Of a stretch of 64,000 nt of DNA, positions 16,733 through 24,841 are shown one piece after another. Source of the stretch: Spirochaetaceae bacterium. GTDB taxonomy: Bacteria; Spirochaetota; Spirochaetia; DSM-27196; PWMO01. The position numbers were made by a program, and so were the translations under genes. The stretch lies in the NCBI GenBank assembly GCA_007693325.1, contig REDW01000066.1, forward strand, positions 18,527-82,526. The letters are read 5' to 3'. Within the stretch, counting starts at the first letter, position 1, and the number at the start of each line of letters is the position of its first letter. The notes below the pieces were generated by a model, which was not told the origin of the DNA, did not search any database, and saw only the letters and a list, made by a program, of their open reading frames with translations.

Positions 16733-17425
16733 ATGAAACTCAACATTCGGCGGCTCGGCCGCATCGGCTATCAGCAGGCCCTCGATCTGCAACTGCAGCT
16801 GGTAGAACAGCGGCGCGCCGAGCAGATTCCCGACACGCTGCTGCTGCTGGAACACCCGCCGGTAATCACAATGGGGCGCAGTGCAGTCGATAGCGACATC
16901 CTGGCCTCCGCGGACGAACTGGAGCGCGCCGGCGCCACCCTGCACCGCATCACCCGCGGCGGGGAAACCACCTATCACGGGCCGGGCCAGCTGGTTGGCT
17001 ACATCATCGCCAACCTCTACGAGCACCAGCGTCAACTGAAGCGCTTCATCAGTAACCTGGAGCAGGTGTTCATTGAGCTGCTGGCCGAACACTACGCGAT
17101 CAGCGCCGGACGCGATGAGGAGCACCGCGGCGTCTGGGTTGGCAACGAGAAGATCACCGCCGTAGGTATTGCAGTCAACCGCAGCATAACGATGCACGGG
17201 TTTGCCTTCAACGTACACACCGACCTGTCGCACTTCGGCTGGATTGTGGCCTGCGGCATCACCGACCGCGGCCAGACCTCGCTGCAACAGCTGAGCGGGC
17301 GCAACGTGTCGCTGGCCGAAGCCGGCGATGCGGTTGCGCAGTCATTTCAGACAGTATTTGGCTACGAAGCGGTTGAGGATCCCGATGCGGGTAGTTTCCG
17401 CACAACCGTCGGCATATCCGGCTGA
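16733..17425 (+). CDS. lipB: Lipoyl(octanoyl) transferase
   Basis: LipB moves octanoate from acyl carrier protein to lipoyl domains. The 230 residues include GGETTYHGPGQLVGY, the catalytic Lys region (NEKITAVGIAV) and catalytic Cys (VACGITDRGQTS). The ATG at 16733 follows the cheB stop by 4 nt. No lipA or 2-oxoacid dehydrogenase gene is nearby, so its association with che genes is probably only positional. Confidence 0.95.
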   Translation: MKLNIRRLGRIGYQQALDLQLQLVEQRRAEQIPDTLLLLEHPPVITMGRSAVDSDILASADELERAGATLHRITRGGETTYHGPGQLVGYIIANLYEHQRQLKRFISNLEQVFIELLAEHYAISAGRDEEHRGVWVGNEKITAVGIAVNRSITMHGFAFNVHTDLSHFGWIVACGITDRGQTSLQQLSGRNVSLAEAGDAVAQSFQTVFGYEAVEDPDAGSFRTTVGISG

Positions 17426-17462
17426 GACTGCCGCCGCGCACGAGAGCTGCAGCGTTTCACCG

Positions 17463-18290
17463 TCAACTCGGATCACCGTTGCGCTGTGTCTCATTCGCCG
17501 GCACCGTACACGGTTGGTTGACCGTTTCAATACTCTGTGCCCTGCCTTCGGCATCGATCTCGATCACAACACCCTGCAGCGCCGGGGACGCCCAGCTGTC
17601 CTGTGAACGCTCCGGCATCTGTGTCACAAACTGACGAATCTCAACCGCGGGATCCAGACCGGCAACGCTGTCGATACTGCCGGTTCGACCGGCATCACAG
17701 ATAGTTGCCGTTCCGTGCACGCTGATGCGCGCGTCGGAGGTCATGACGCGCTGGCCGGTACCGATAAGCGCGCTGACCATCCCGTCGGCAAGGTGAAACA
17801 TGCTGTACTTTTCAGCCGTAGTTACCGCATGAAAATCAACGATCACTGTTTGTGTCTCACGCTTGAGCCGCTCGACAATCTCGGGCAGGAAGGTGAACGG
17901 GTTACTCAGGTGTACCCGATCGAACCCGGACTGTCCGAGCATACTGATCACTCCGATCTTGCGTTCCCTGACGGTGAAATAGCGCCATCCGCGCCCGGGA
18001 TTTCCCGGAGGGAAGTTTGCCGGGCGCAGAATGTAGTAGGCGTTCTCGATATGCTCGACCATGTCTTTCTTGTAGTACACCTGGTCACCGCCGGTAATTG
18101 CGTCAACACCGAGTTTGCGCAGATAAATCGAATGGTTCTTGCCGATGCCGAAACCGCCGGTAGTTCCGTCACCATTGGCCACAACAAAATCTATCGCGTG
18201 ACGCTTCTTTACCTCGCTGAGTACGGACTTGATACAGTACACGCCGGCTCGGCCGACAATTTCTCCCACAAAGAGTACGCGAAGATTCAC
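17463..18290 (-). CDS. YmdB-family metallophosphoesterase-like protein with altered metal site
   Basis: YmdB proteins are di-metal phosphodiesterases acting on 2',3'-cyclic nucleotides. The overall 275-residue fold is recognisable (LFVGEIVGRAG, FVVANGDGTTGGFGI, VDAITGGDQVYYKK, VIVDFHAVTTAEK). Several expected metal ligands are changed. The first Asp (GDIVG) is Glu, the NGEN motif is NGDG, GNH is GDQ, and the GTHTH motif is GTGQR. One His (DFHA) remains. Fold and length are kept without frameshifts, so it is probably a functional protein with a lost or new activity. The start is a GTG. It converges on lipB. Confidence 0.8.
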   Translation of the reverse strand: MNLRVLFVGEIVGRAGVYCIKSVLSEVKKRHAIDFVVANGDGTTGGFGIGKNHSIYLRKLGVDAITGGDQVYYKKDMVEHIENAYYILRPANFPPGNPGRGWRYFTVRERKIGVISMLGQSGFDRVHLSNPFTFLPEIVERLKRETQTVIVDFHAVTTAEKYSMFHLADGMVSALIGTGQRVMTSDARISVHGTATICDAGRTGSIDSVAGLDPAVEIRQFVTQMPERSQDSWASPALQGVVIEIDAEGRAQSIETVNQPCTVPANETQRNGDPS

Positions 18291-18345
18291 AGTGCATCCT
18301 TTGCCGCAGTGACAGGCTGCCGCATCCTATCAGAAAACCTCCCCT

Positions 18346-18373
18346 TTGCGAAAGCGGGCCGCGGCGCTATACT
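18346..18373 (+). promoter_or_regulatory. hsp20 promoter
   Basis: TTGCGA (18346-18351), a 16-nt spacer and TATACT (18368-18373) give a start of transcription near 18380. That leaves an unusually long 5' leader of about 120 nt ahead of the Hsp20 gene. Confidence 0.55.
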
Positions 18374-18379
18374 ATGTCT

Positions 18380-18502
18380 GTGGGCGCCGGCAGGGCCCAC
18401 CGCGCAGGTTGCAACGCAACGGCGCACCGGTCGCCTCGTACGAGGGGCCGCACAATACCGGAGGCAGAAAGCTCCGGGCAGCGTTACTCAAGGAGAGCTG
18501 TT
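18380..18502 (+). promoter_or_regulatory. Structured hsp20 5' leader, possible RNA thermometer
   Basis: The leader contains several hairpins: GTTGC/GCAAC, CCTCG/CGAGG and CCGGAG/CTCCGG. The ribosome site AAGGAGAG at 18490-18497 can pair with AGCTCC about 20 nt upstream, which would hide it. Such an arrangement is common in small heat-shock genes with ROSE-like thermometers, but no canonical ROSE motif was found. Confidence 0.4.
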
Positions 18503-19033
18503 ATGAAGAACCGTGACTTCATCGACATCGGCAGTATTATGGAAGAGATCTTCTCCGCCGCAGAAGACTTCAGCAGCGCGTTCAGCGAGCGCGTAGGCTG
18601 CCAGCCAGGCGTCAAAGGATTCAACTGGGATGCGCAGCGTGACTTCTATCCGTCGCACTCGTACCCGCCGGCCAACATCTACATTACCGAAGACAAGACC
18701 ATAGTGCTCGAATTCGCGCTGGCCGGTTTCCGCGAAGAGGACATCGAACTGGAGATACAGGGTGATTACCTGGTACTTTCGGCCAGCGCACCCGACAGCG
18801 AAGCCCCGCCGGAGGGAGCTCACTTCTTCAAGCGCAGGCTCAAACTCAAGAGCTTCAAGCAGCAGAAGTACTACGTTCCGGAGGACAAGTTCGATCGCGA
18901 GAAGGTCAGTGCGCTGTTCAAGAACGGCATTCTGCGCGTGACCATTCCACCGCGCCAAACCACCAGGACTGAACCGGGCAAGAAGGTTCCGATAGTCAGC
19001 GCCGAGGACCGAGGTGCCCGACAAGAGAGCTGA
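18503..19033 (+). CDS. Hsp20/alpha-crystallin small heat-shock protein
   Basis: This ATP-independent holdase chaperone has 176 residues. The alpha-crystallin domain runs from about residue 50 to 150: YPPANIYITEDKTIVLEFALAGF, DIELEIQGDYLVLSAS, and the GILRVTIP strand. The ATG at 18503 is preceded by AAGGAGAG at good spacing. The C-terminal IXI motif is weak. The gene end overlaps the start of the next dehydrogenase gene by 20 nt, so the two may be co-transcribed. Confidence 0.93.
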   Translation: MKNRDFIDIGSIMEEIFSAAEDFSSAFSERVGCQPGVKGFNWDAQRDFYPSHSYPPANIYITEDKTIVLEFALAGFREEDIELEIQGDYLVLSASAPDSEAPPEGAHFFKRRLKLKSFKQQKYYVPEDKFDREKVSALFKNGILRVTIPPRQTTRTEPGKKVPIVSAEDRGARQES

Positions 19034-20000
19034 GGCAACCGCATTCTGGATTAGCGCTCCCGGCGCAGGCCGGCTGCAGGACGAGCTGCTGCGGCCGCGC
19101 GGGAGCGACGAAGTGCTGGTGCGCACACTGCGCAGCGCCGTCAGCAAGGGTACCGAGCTGCTGGTGTTCGGCAACCGCGTGCCGCGTGATCAGTATCAGC
19201 TGATGGCGTGCCCGCACATGGGTGGAACGTTCCCTTTTCCGGTCAAGTACGGCTACTGCAACGTGGGCATCGTGGAAGAGGGTCCAGCGGCGCTGGGCGG
19301 ACGGCGCGTATTCTCGCTTTTCCCGCATCAGACGCGTTTTGTGCTGCCGGCGCACGACGCGCTGCCTGTACCGGATGAGGTGCCGACCGAACGCGCGGTA
19401 ATGGCTGCGTCGATGGAGACCGCGGTCAACGCAACCTGGGACAGCCGGATTGCCGTGGGTGACCGGGTGGCGGTCATCGGATTGGGTGTGATCGGCGGGC
19501 TGGTGGCGTATCTGGCACGCGCGGTTCCCGGAACCACCGTGACCGCTTACGACATCAACCCCGATCGACGCGCGCTGGCCGATCAGCTGGGCGTGGCTTT
19601 CGTTCCGGCGCCAACCACCACGGTCCCGGCGCCATACGACGTGGTGTTCCACACCAGCGCCAGCGCCGACGGACTACAGACCGCACTGGCGGTCAGCGGC
19701 GTTGAAACCCGGATCATCGAGCTGAGCTGGTACGGAGACCGCGCGATCCCGCTGGGGTTGGGCGGTTTTTTCCACTCGCGGCGGCTCCAGCTGATCTCGT
19801 CGCAGGTGGGGCGCATACCAGCAGCGCAGCGCAGCCGCTGGACCCACCGGCGGCGGCTGGAGCTGGCGCTTTCGCTGCTGCGCGATCCTCTGCTCGACTG
19901 CTTCCTCAGCGCAGAAAGCGCCTTTTCACAACTGCCACAGACAATGGAACAACTGGCGCGGCAGCCCGGCGGCACTCTGTGCCATTCGATCGTCTATTGA
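19014..20000 (+). CDS. Medium-chain dehydrogenase/reductase, zinc-free type
   Basis: This NAD(P)-dependent oxidoreductase has 328 residues and a Rossmann motif VIGLGVIGG. The catalytic-zinc Cys and GHE motifs of alcohol dehydrogenases are absent: the region reads SAVSKGTELLVFG and FPVKYGYCNVGIV, like the BchC/quinone-oxidoreductase branches. The start is a GTG inside the hsp20 end. A PTPS-like gene follows after 21 nt and a glycosyltransferase-methyltransferase gene after that, so a role in making or modifying a pterin-like compound is plausible but unproven. Confidence 0.8.
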   Translation: MPDKRAEATAFWISAPGAGRLQDELLRPRGSDEVLVRTLRSAVSKGTELLVFGNRVPRDQYQLMACPHMGGTFPFPVKYGYCNVGIVEEGPAALGGRRVFSLFPHQTRFVLPAHDALPVPDEVPTERAVMAASMETAVNATWDSRIAVGDRVAVIGLGVIGGLVAYLARAVPGTTVTAYDINPDRRALADQLGVAFVPAPTTTVPAPYDVVFHTSASADGLQTALAVSGVETRIIELSWYGDRAIPLGLGGFFHSRRLQLISSQVGRIPAAQRSRWTHRRRLELALSLLRDPLLDCFLSAESAFSQLPQTMEQLARQPGGTLCHSIVY

Positions 20001-20021
20001 CCGCACAAGGAGTAACACGAC

Positions 20022-20399
20022 ATGTACAGCGTGCAGGTACGCGATCACATCATGATCGCCCACAGTTTTCAGGGATCGATGTTCGGCCCGGCGCAGCGGA
20101 TGCACGGCGCCACCTACGTGGTGGACGTGGAGCTGCAGCGCGCCGAGCTGGATGAAAATAACGTGGTAGTTGATATCGGCTGGCTGCACCAGCAGCTGGC
20201 GCAGACGCTGGCGCCGCTGGCGTATCGCAACCTGGACGAGCTGCCGCAGTTTGCCGGAATCAACACTACCACCGAGTACATCTCGCGCTACATCTTTGAC
20301 ACCCTGGCGCAGCGCATAGCCGAAGCGTTTCAGGGACGCATGCGCGTCACGCTGCACGAATCTCACGTGGCGTCGGCATCGTACGAAGGTGCTGTCTGA
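20022..20399 (+). CDS. 6-pyruvoyl-tetrahydropterin synthase-like protein (variant site)
   Basis: The family converts dihydroneopterin triphosphate to tetrahydropterins or 6-carboxy derivatives (QueD). This 125-residue member keeps the T-fold and the first two zinc histidines, His14 (AHSF) and His28 (MHGA), but the third (HGH) is Ala30. The catalytic Cys four residues before His28 is Ala24. The C-terminal substrate Glu (LHESHV) is kept. The protein may therefore bind a pterin without standard QueD or PTPS chemistry. It directly abuts the GTG start of the fusion gene downstream. Confidence 0.85.
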   Translation: MYSVQVRDHIMIAHSFQGSMFGPAQRMHGATYVVDVELQRAELDENNVVVDIGWLHQQLAQTLAPLAYRNLDELPQFAGINTTTEYISRYIFDTLAQRIAEAFQGRMRVTLHESHVASASYEGAV

Positions 20400-22388
20400 G
20401 TGAAACAACCGCCAGAGCGCTGGTGGATGGTGCTCCCGGGGCCGCTTGACCGCTGCACCGGCGGTACCATCTACGACCGGCGCGTAGTCGAGGCGGCCCG
20501 AGCTGCCGGCGACAGCGTGACGGTGGTATCGCTGCCCGGAGCCTTCCCGATGGGACTGGCGCAGGCCGACCGCGACGCGTGCCGCCGCGAGCTTGCCGCC
20601 CTGCCGGACGACGCAACGGCGTGCGTCGACGGACTGGTGCTGGCCGCGCTGCACGATGAACTGCTGCAGCTGACGCAGCGCTGCCGGATGCTGCTGCTGA
20701 TCCATCACCCTACCTCCGAGGAGCCGGGGCTGGACCACGCGCTGTGCGCCGAGCTCTGGCGCCGTGAGTCCGCGGTGATCGGCGCCGCGGACCACGTGAT
20801 CTGCACCAGCGCGTTTACCGCACGCCAACTGATATCGCGTGGTGTGGCCGCAGAAAATGTTTCGGTAGCACCTCCGGGGGTCGATCTGCCGCCGCAGCCG
20901 GCGCCGGATTACGCCGCGCGGCGCGCGCAACAGAACCGTGGTGCGCCGGGGAGGCCGCTGCGCCTGCTGTGCGTTGCCAACCTCATCGAGCGCAAGGGGC
21001 TGGCGTACCTGCTGCAGGCGCTCGAGGATCTCCGTGAACTGCAATGGCAGCTGACCATCGTCGGCTCGGCTGAGCTGGAGCCTCAGACCGCCGAGCGCCT
21101 GCAGCGCGACGCGCGCCGGCGCGGCCTCGAAGGGCGCGTGCGCTTCGCCGGGCCGCAGAGCGCCGATGCCCTGCAGCGCCTCTACAGCGAGGCGGAGCTG
21201 TTTGTACTGCCGTCGCTGTGGGAAGGCTACGGCATGGTATTGACCGAAGCCGCCGCCCACGCGCTGCCGATCGTCACCACCAACGGCGGGGCAATTCCGG
21301 ACACCGTGGCCGGCCTGGCAGCCGTAGTGGTTACGGCAGCCGATGCGCCTGCGCTGACCGCTGCGCTGCGGCCTCTGCTGAGCGACGCCGCACAGCTCAG
21401 TGCGCTGCGGGAGCGTGCCCAGGGCGCGGTAGCCGGCTTGCAGCCCTGGCACGCTGCAGCCGCCGAGTTCAGGCGCATCCTGCACATGTCGGCGTCAGAG
21501 CACAGCGGCGGCTTTGACCGGCAGTGGCTGGCGCTGCGCGAGCCGGCCGACCATGCCGCGCGCGATGAAACGCTGTGCACCCGGCTGGGTGCCTATCTGC
21601 GGCGCCGTGTGGCGCCGTCACCGCGCACGCTGCGCGTTGTTGACCTGGCCGGCGGCACCGGATCCAACCTGCGTTTTCTGGCCCCGCGGCTGCAGCTACC
21701 GCAGCACTGGACGCTGTACGACATCGATCCGGTCCTGCTCGATTACGGACGGCGGCAATGCCTGCGCTGGATCAGACAGCAGCGATTGAGTGGCCAGATC
21801 GAACTTAGCGCTTGCGTGGTTGATCTGGCGCGCGAGATCCCGATCGGCGCGAACCTTGATTGCCCCGACCTGGTAACCAGCTCCGCGCTGCTCGACCTGG
21901 TGTCCCGGGCATGGCTGGTTCAGCTGGTAGAGCGATTGTGCGCCTGCGATCCGCGTCCAGCTCTGCTTGCGGCAACTATCTACTGCGGCGGCAGCCGGTT
22001 CTATCCGCCCGATGACCAGGACAACGCGGTGATGGCAGCCTTTGAGACCGATATGCGGCGCGACAAGGGCTTTGGTGCGGCGCTGGGCAGTAACGCCGTC
22101 GGCGAGGCTTCAGGCTTGCTGGCTGCAGCGGGCTTCAGCGTGACCCGCGCTGATTCCAGTTGGAAACTGGACGGTGCGCTCTGCAGGCACATTGGCAGCC
22201 GGCGGTTCACTGCGTTGCTGGAGCGCCAGCTGGCGTTTTTCGCCAGTGCCGCACTACAGCAGGGCGTCGATATCAGCGGTTGGCTGCAACGGCGGCGCGC
22301 GAGCCTGCACGATGGAACGCTTCAGGCGCGTATCGCGCACAGCGACATACTGGCGCTTGCCCCGGCGCGCCACGATCTGCTACGGTAA
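20400..22388 (+). CDS. Glycosyltransferase family 4 fused to a SAM methyltransferase
   Basis: This 662-residue bifunctional protein has two domains. Residues 1-365 form a GT-B glycosyltransferase: VLPGPLDRCTGGTIYDRRV at the acceptor side, VANLIERKGLAYLLQAL, and the donor-site EGYGMVLTEAAAHALPIV. Residues from about 370 to 662 form a class I methyltransferase with motif I VVDLAGGTGSNLRFL and DIDPVLLDY. It starts with a GTG that immediately follows the PTPS-like stop, so coupling is likely. The substrate is unknown; the neighbours suggest a glycosylated and methylated pterin-like metabolite. That product is inference from gene order only. Confidence 0.82.
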   Translation: MKQPPERWWMVLPGPLDRCTGGTIYDRRVVEAARAAGDSVTVVSLPGAFPMGLAQADRDACRRELAALPDDATACVDGLVLAALHDELLQLTQRCRMLLLIHHPTSEEPGLDHALCAELWRRESAVIGAADHVICTSAFTARQLISRGVAAENVSVAPPGVDLPPQPAPDYAARRAQQNRGAPGRPLRLLCVANLIERKGLAYLLQALEDLRELQWQLTIVGSAELEPQTAERLQRDARRRGLEGRVRFAGPQSADALQRLYSEAELFVLPSLWEGYGMVLTEAAAHALPIVTTNGGAIPDTVAGLAAVVVTAADAPALTAALRPLLSDAAQLSALRERAQGAVAGLQPWHAAAAEFRRILHMSASEHSGGFDRQWLALREPADHAARDETLCTRLGAYLRRRVAPSPRTLRVVDLAGGTGSNLRFLAPRLQLPQHWTLYDIDPVLLDYGRRQCLRWIRQQRLSGQIELSACVVDLAREIPIGANLDCPDLVTSSALLDLVSRAWLVQLVERLCACDPRPALLAATIYCGGSRFYPPDDQDNAVMAAFETDMRRDKGFGAALGSNAVGEASGLLAAAGFSVTRADSSWKLDGALCRHIGSRRFTALLERQLAFFASAALQQGVDISGWLQRRRASLHDGTLQARIAHSDILALAPARHDLLR

Positions 22389-22396
22389 ACGAGTAT

Positions 22397-24442
22397 ATGA
22401 TGAAGCCTCATAAGCGAGTCCTCAGCGTGGTGCTGTGCCTGACGGTGCTCAGCACAACGCTTGCCTCGAATAGCTCGCGCGCCACGGACCACGCTGATAC
22501 TGAGTCAGACTCCGCGCCCCCAACCGTCCAACAGGCTGTTGAGCACTACTACCAGGGGCGGATTGAGAGCGCCATTGCGGAGCTGGAGCAGCTGGTGCGC
22601 GCCGCGCCGCAGGATCAGGATGCCAGGCGCAACCTGGCGCTGCTGCTGCTCGAAAGCGGGCGCCACAGCGAGGCACTGGCCCAGCTGAACCCTGACGGTG
22701 ACAGCCTTCCGGCACAGGTACAGCTACTGGCCGCAGAGCCGCAGCGGGCGCTACAGAGCTTCGATGATGTTGAGGATCCGGACGCCATGCACATGTTCTG
22801 GACCGGTGTTGCGGCGCGCGACGCCGGAGAGCCGCAGCGCGCCGCTGAAGCGTTTGCGCAAGCGGTCTCGATTGAGGCCCATCTGCCTTACGCGCACTAT
22901 TTCCTGGGCCAACTGGCGCTGGAACAGCAAGAGTGGGAGGCGGCCGCCGAGCACCTGCAGCGCGCGCTGCGCCAGGACGGCAACCTGACCAGCGTTTTTG
23001 AGCCGCTGGCCCGCGCACAGATTGCCCAGGGCAACATCGAGTCAGCCTACGCGCTGCTGAGCCGCGCCGAGATTGCGCTGCCGTGGGACAGCGGCGTCGA
23101 TGAAGCCAGGCAGCAGCTCGAGCACGAATTCCCGCAGTTGCGCGCCGATCGGGAAGCCGAGGTTGCCGCACGGCGGGTGAGCGTCACTGCGCCGCGCGTT
23201 GCCCCGCTGCCCGATGAGGCCGCTGAGGCTCCGCGCGTGCGCGTCGGTCTGGCAGAAGACGTTACCAGTATCCACCTCAAGACCGGCGCCCGATGGACTC
23301 TGACCGCCGCAGGTAGTCCTGACCCGGTTGCCGAAGGTACCCGCGACGACGTGCTGCTGATAGAGCGATTGCATCCCGGCGGTGTCAGCGTCGGCTACGA
23401 AGACGGCCCCGAGATCTATGCCGGCAGTGGACCGCTGGAACTCGATTACCAGGACACCGGCGCCACAACTGTGCTGTTTGACATGGCGTACGGTCACGGA
23501 CAGTTCTCCGCAGGCCGCGAGGACCGCAGTTATCGTGGTACAATTCGCATCCTCAGCTGGGCCGATCGCGGCTTCACGGTGGTAAACGAGCTCAACCTCG
23601 AAGCCTACCTGATGTCGGTTGTGCCCTCCGAGATGCCGGCCTCGTGGCCGATGGAAGCGCTGCAGGCCCAGGCGGTGGCGGCGCGCTCGTACACATTGGC
23701 GCCGAGATCGCGCTTTCACGCTCGCGGATTTGATCTGCTGGGTTCGGTACTGTCGGCGTTCTATCGCGGCAGCGGCGGCGAACACCCGCGCTCCACCGAG
23801 GCGGTGCACGCCACTATAGGAAAGGTGCTGATGGACGGCGAAATCCCGCTCAACGCGGTCTACTCGGCCAACAGCGCCGGCTACACCGAGAGCAGCGCCA
23901 GCGTTTGGGGTTCTGCAACGGCGCTGGTAGCAGTCTCGGACAAGAAGCTGCCGCCGCGAGACAGCGCCCTCAGCCCTCTCGAGCTGGAGAGCTGGCTGCG
24001 GCAACGCCCCGAGAGCCACAGCAACCACGCGCGCTACTCATCGCGCAGCGCCTACCGCTGGTCGCGCTGGGTCAGCCAGGAGGAGCTCGCCGCGCGCCTG
24101 GGCGATGCCGGCGTTGGCCGGGTAACGGCACTGATCACACGCGGGCGCGGCATCAGCGGCCGCGTGGAACGCGTTGAAGTGATCGGCAGCGAGGGAACTA
24201 CCACCGTTGAGCGCGACGCCATCCGCTCGCGCCTCGGCGGGCTGCGCAGCAACCTCTTCACGGTCTACCCCAGGCTGGGCCCGGACGGCTCACCGAGCCA
24301 CTTTGTAGTGACCGGCGCCGGCTGGGGTCACGGCGTGGGAATGGACCAGAGCGGCGCCGCCGGTATGGCCGCCGCCGGTTACCGCGCAACCGAGATTCTC
24401 GAACACTACTACCCGCAAGCCGAACTGCGCCGGCTGTACTAG
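22397..24442 (+). CDS. SpoIID/LytB-domain protein with TPR-like repeats
   Basis: This is a predicted exported protein of 681 residues. A signal peptide (residues 1-25) is followed by TPR-like helices (about 40-240: VEHYYQGRIESAIAELEQLV, NLALLLLESGRHSEALAQL, AHYFLGQLALEQQEWEAAAEHL). A SpoIID domain (from about 350) has EAYLMSVVPSEMPASWP, LQAQAVAARSY and a GHGVGMDQSGAAGMA end. SpoIID domains act as lytic transglycosylases on denuded peptidoglycan. The gene starts 8 nt after the fusion gene; either of two adjacent ATGs (22397, 22400) could be used. A cell-wall role is likely, and any link to the pterin-like cluster is only positional. Confidence 0.85.
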   Translation: MMKPHKRVLSVVLCLTVLSTTLASNSSRATDHADTESDSAPPTVQQAVEHYYQGRIESAIAELEQLVRAAPQDQDARRNLALLLLESGRHSEALAQLNPDGDSLPAQVQLLAAEPQRALQSFDDVEDPDAMHMFWTGVAARDAGEPQRAAEAFAQAVSIEAHLPYAHYFLGQLALEQQEWEAAAEHLQRALRQDGNLTSVFEPLARAQIAQGNIESAYALLSRAEIALPWDSGVDEARQQLEHEFPQLRADREAEVAARRVSVTAPRVAPLPDEAAEAPRVRVGLAEDVTSIHLKTGARWTLTAAGSPDPVAEGTRDDVLLIERLHPGGVSVGYEDGPEIYAGSGPLELDYQDTGATTVLFDMAYGHGQFSAGREDRSYRGTIRILSWADRGFTVVNELNLEAYLMSVVPSEMPASWPMEALQAQAVAARSYTLAPRSRFHARGFDLLGSVLSAFYRGSGGEHPRSTEAVHATIGKVLMDGEIPLNAVYSANSAGYTESSASVWGSATALVAVSDKKLPPRDSALSPLELESWLRQRPESHSNHARYSSRSAYRWSRWVSQEELAARLGDAGVGRVTALITRGRGISGRVERVEVIGSEGTTTVERDAIRSRLGGLRSNLFTVYPRLGPDGSPSHFVVTGAGWGHGVGMDQSGAAGMAAAGYRATEILEHYYPQAELRRLY

Positions 24443-24491
24443 CGCCGGCCCGCCGCACGCGCCTTGGGCGCAGCCGCTGTCGCGAAACCTC

Positions 24492-24521
24492 TTGACACAA
24501 GAAAAGCGGTTGCGATAGAGT
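24492..24521 (+). promoter_or_regulatory. tRNA-Leu promoter
   Basis: TTGACA (24492-24497), an 18-nt spacer and TAGAGT (24516-24521) lie 12 nt ahead of the tRNA. Confidence 0.65.
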
Positions 24522-24533
24522 TAGCCGTAACAA

Positions 24534-24617
24534 GCCCGAGTGGTGAAACTGGTAGACACGCTAGGTTCAGGGTCTAGTGGCCTTACGGCTGTGGAGGTTC
24601 AAGTCCTCTCTCGGGCA
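24534..24617 (+). tRNA. tRNA-Leu (anticodon CAG)
   Basis: A class II tRNA with long variable arm. The acceptor stem GCCCGAG (24534-24540) pairs with CTCGGGC (24610-24616), with discriminator A at 24617. The anticodon loop TTCAGGG carries CAG, which reads CTG leucine codons, the expected major leucine codon at this GC content. The variable arm TGGCCTTACGGCTGT and the T-arm GGAGGTTCAAGTCCTC are intact. The 3' CCA is not encoded. Confidence 0.95.
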
Positions 24618-24620
24618 GAA

Positions 24621-24658
24621 AGAAAGCCGGGTGCCTTTTGGTGCCCGGCTTTCTTTTT
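24621..24658 (+). terminator. Rho-independent terminator of tRNA-Leu
   Basis: A long stem (AGAAAGCCGGG at 24621-24631 with CCCGGCTTTCT at 24644-24654) followed by a T run directly after the tRNA. Confidence 0.85.
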
Positions 24659-24785
24659 GCCAAGGATGGAGAGGACTTGAAACGGAGGTGCGTGCGCGAA
24701 TACCTGGAGCGCCGAGGCACAGGAGGTGCCGAGAGCACCGGAGGCGGGTCGGAGGGAGCGGACACGATGTCCGCGACTGGAGACC

Positions 24786-24802
24786 AAGTCCTCTCTCGGG
24801 CA
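24786..24802 (+). repeat. 17-bp direct copy of the tRNA-Leu 3' end
   Basis: The bases AAGTCCTCTCTCGGGCA repeat positions 24601-24617 of tRNA-Leu exactly, 185 bp downstream. The match extends upstream imperfectly (TGGAG). This is the form of an attachment-site duplication at a tRNA gene, though the interval is too short for a normal integrated element. Confidence 0.75.
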
Positions 24803-24804
24803 TC

Positions 24805-24841
24805 AAAAAAGGTGATTGGCTTCATGTCGATCACCTTTTTC
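24805..24841. terminator. Hairpin terminator behind the tRNA-tail copy
   Basis: AAAAAGGTGAT (24806-24816) pairs with ATCACCTTTTT (24830-24840), giving a stem flanked by A and T runs that could work in both directions. It stands to the tail copy as the first terminator stands to the tRNA. Confidence 0.65.

Noticed and set aside
19926..21485. A 519-codon minus-strand frame opposite the PTPS-like and glycosyltransferase genes
   Set aside because: Its composition (many Arg, Gln, His, Ala) is typical of a codon-position shadow in high-GC DNA. The plus-strand genes have clear domains and start signals.
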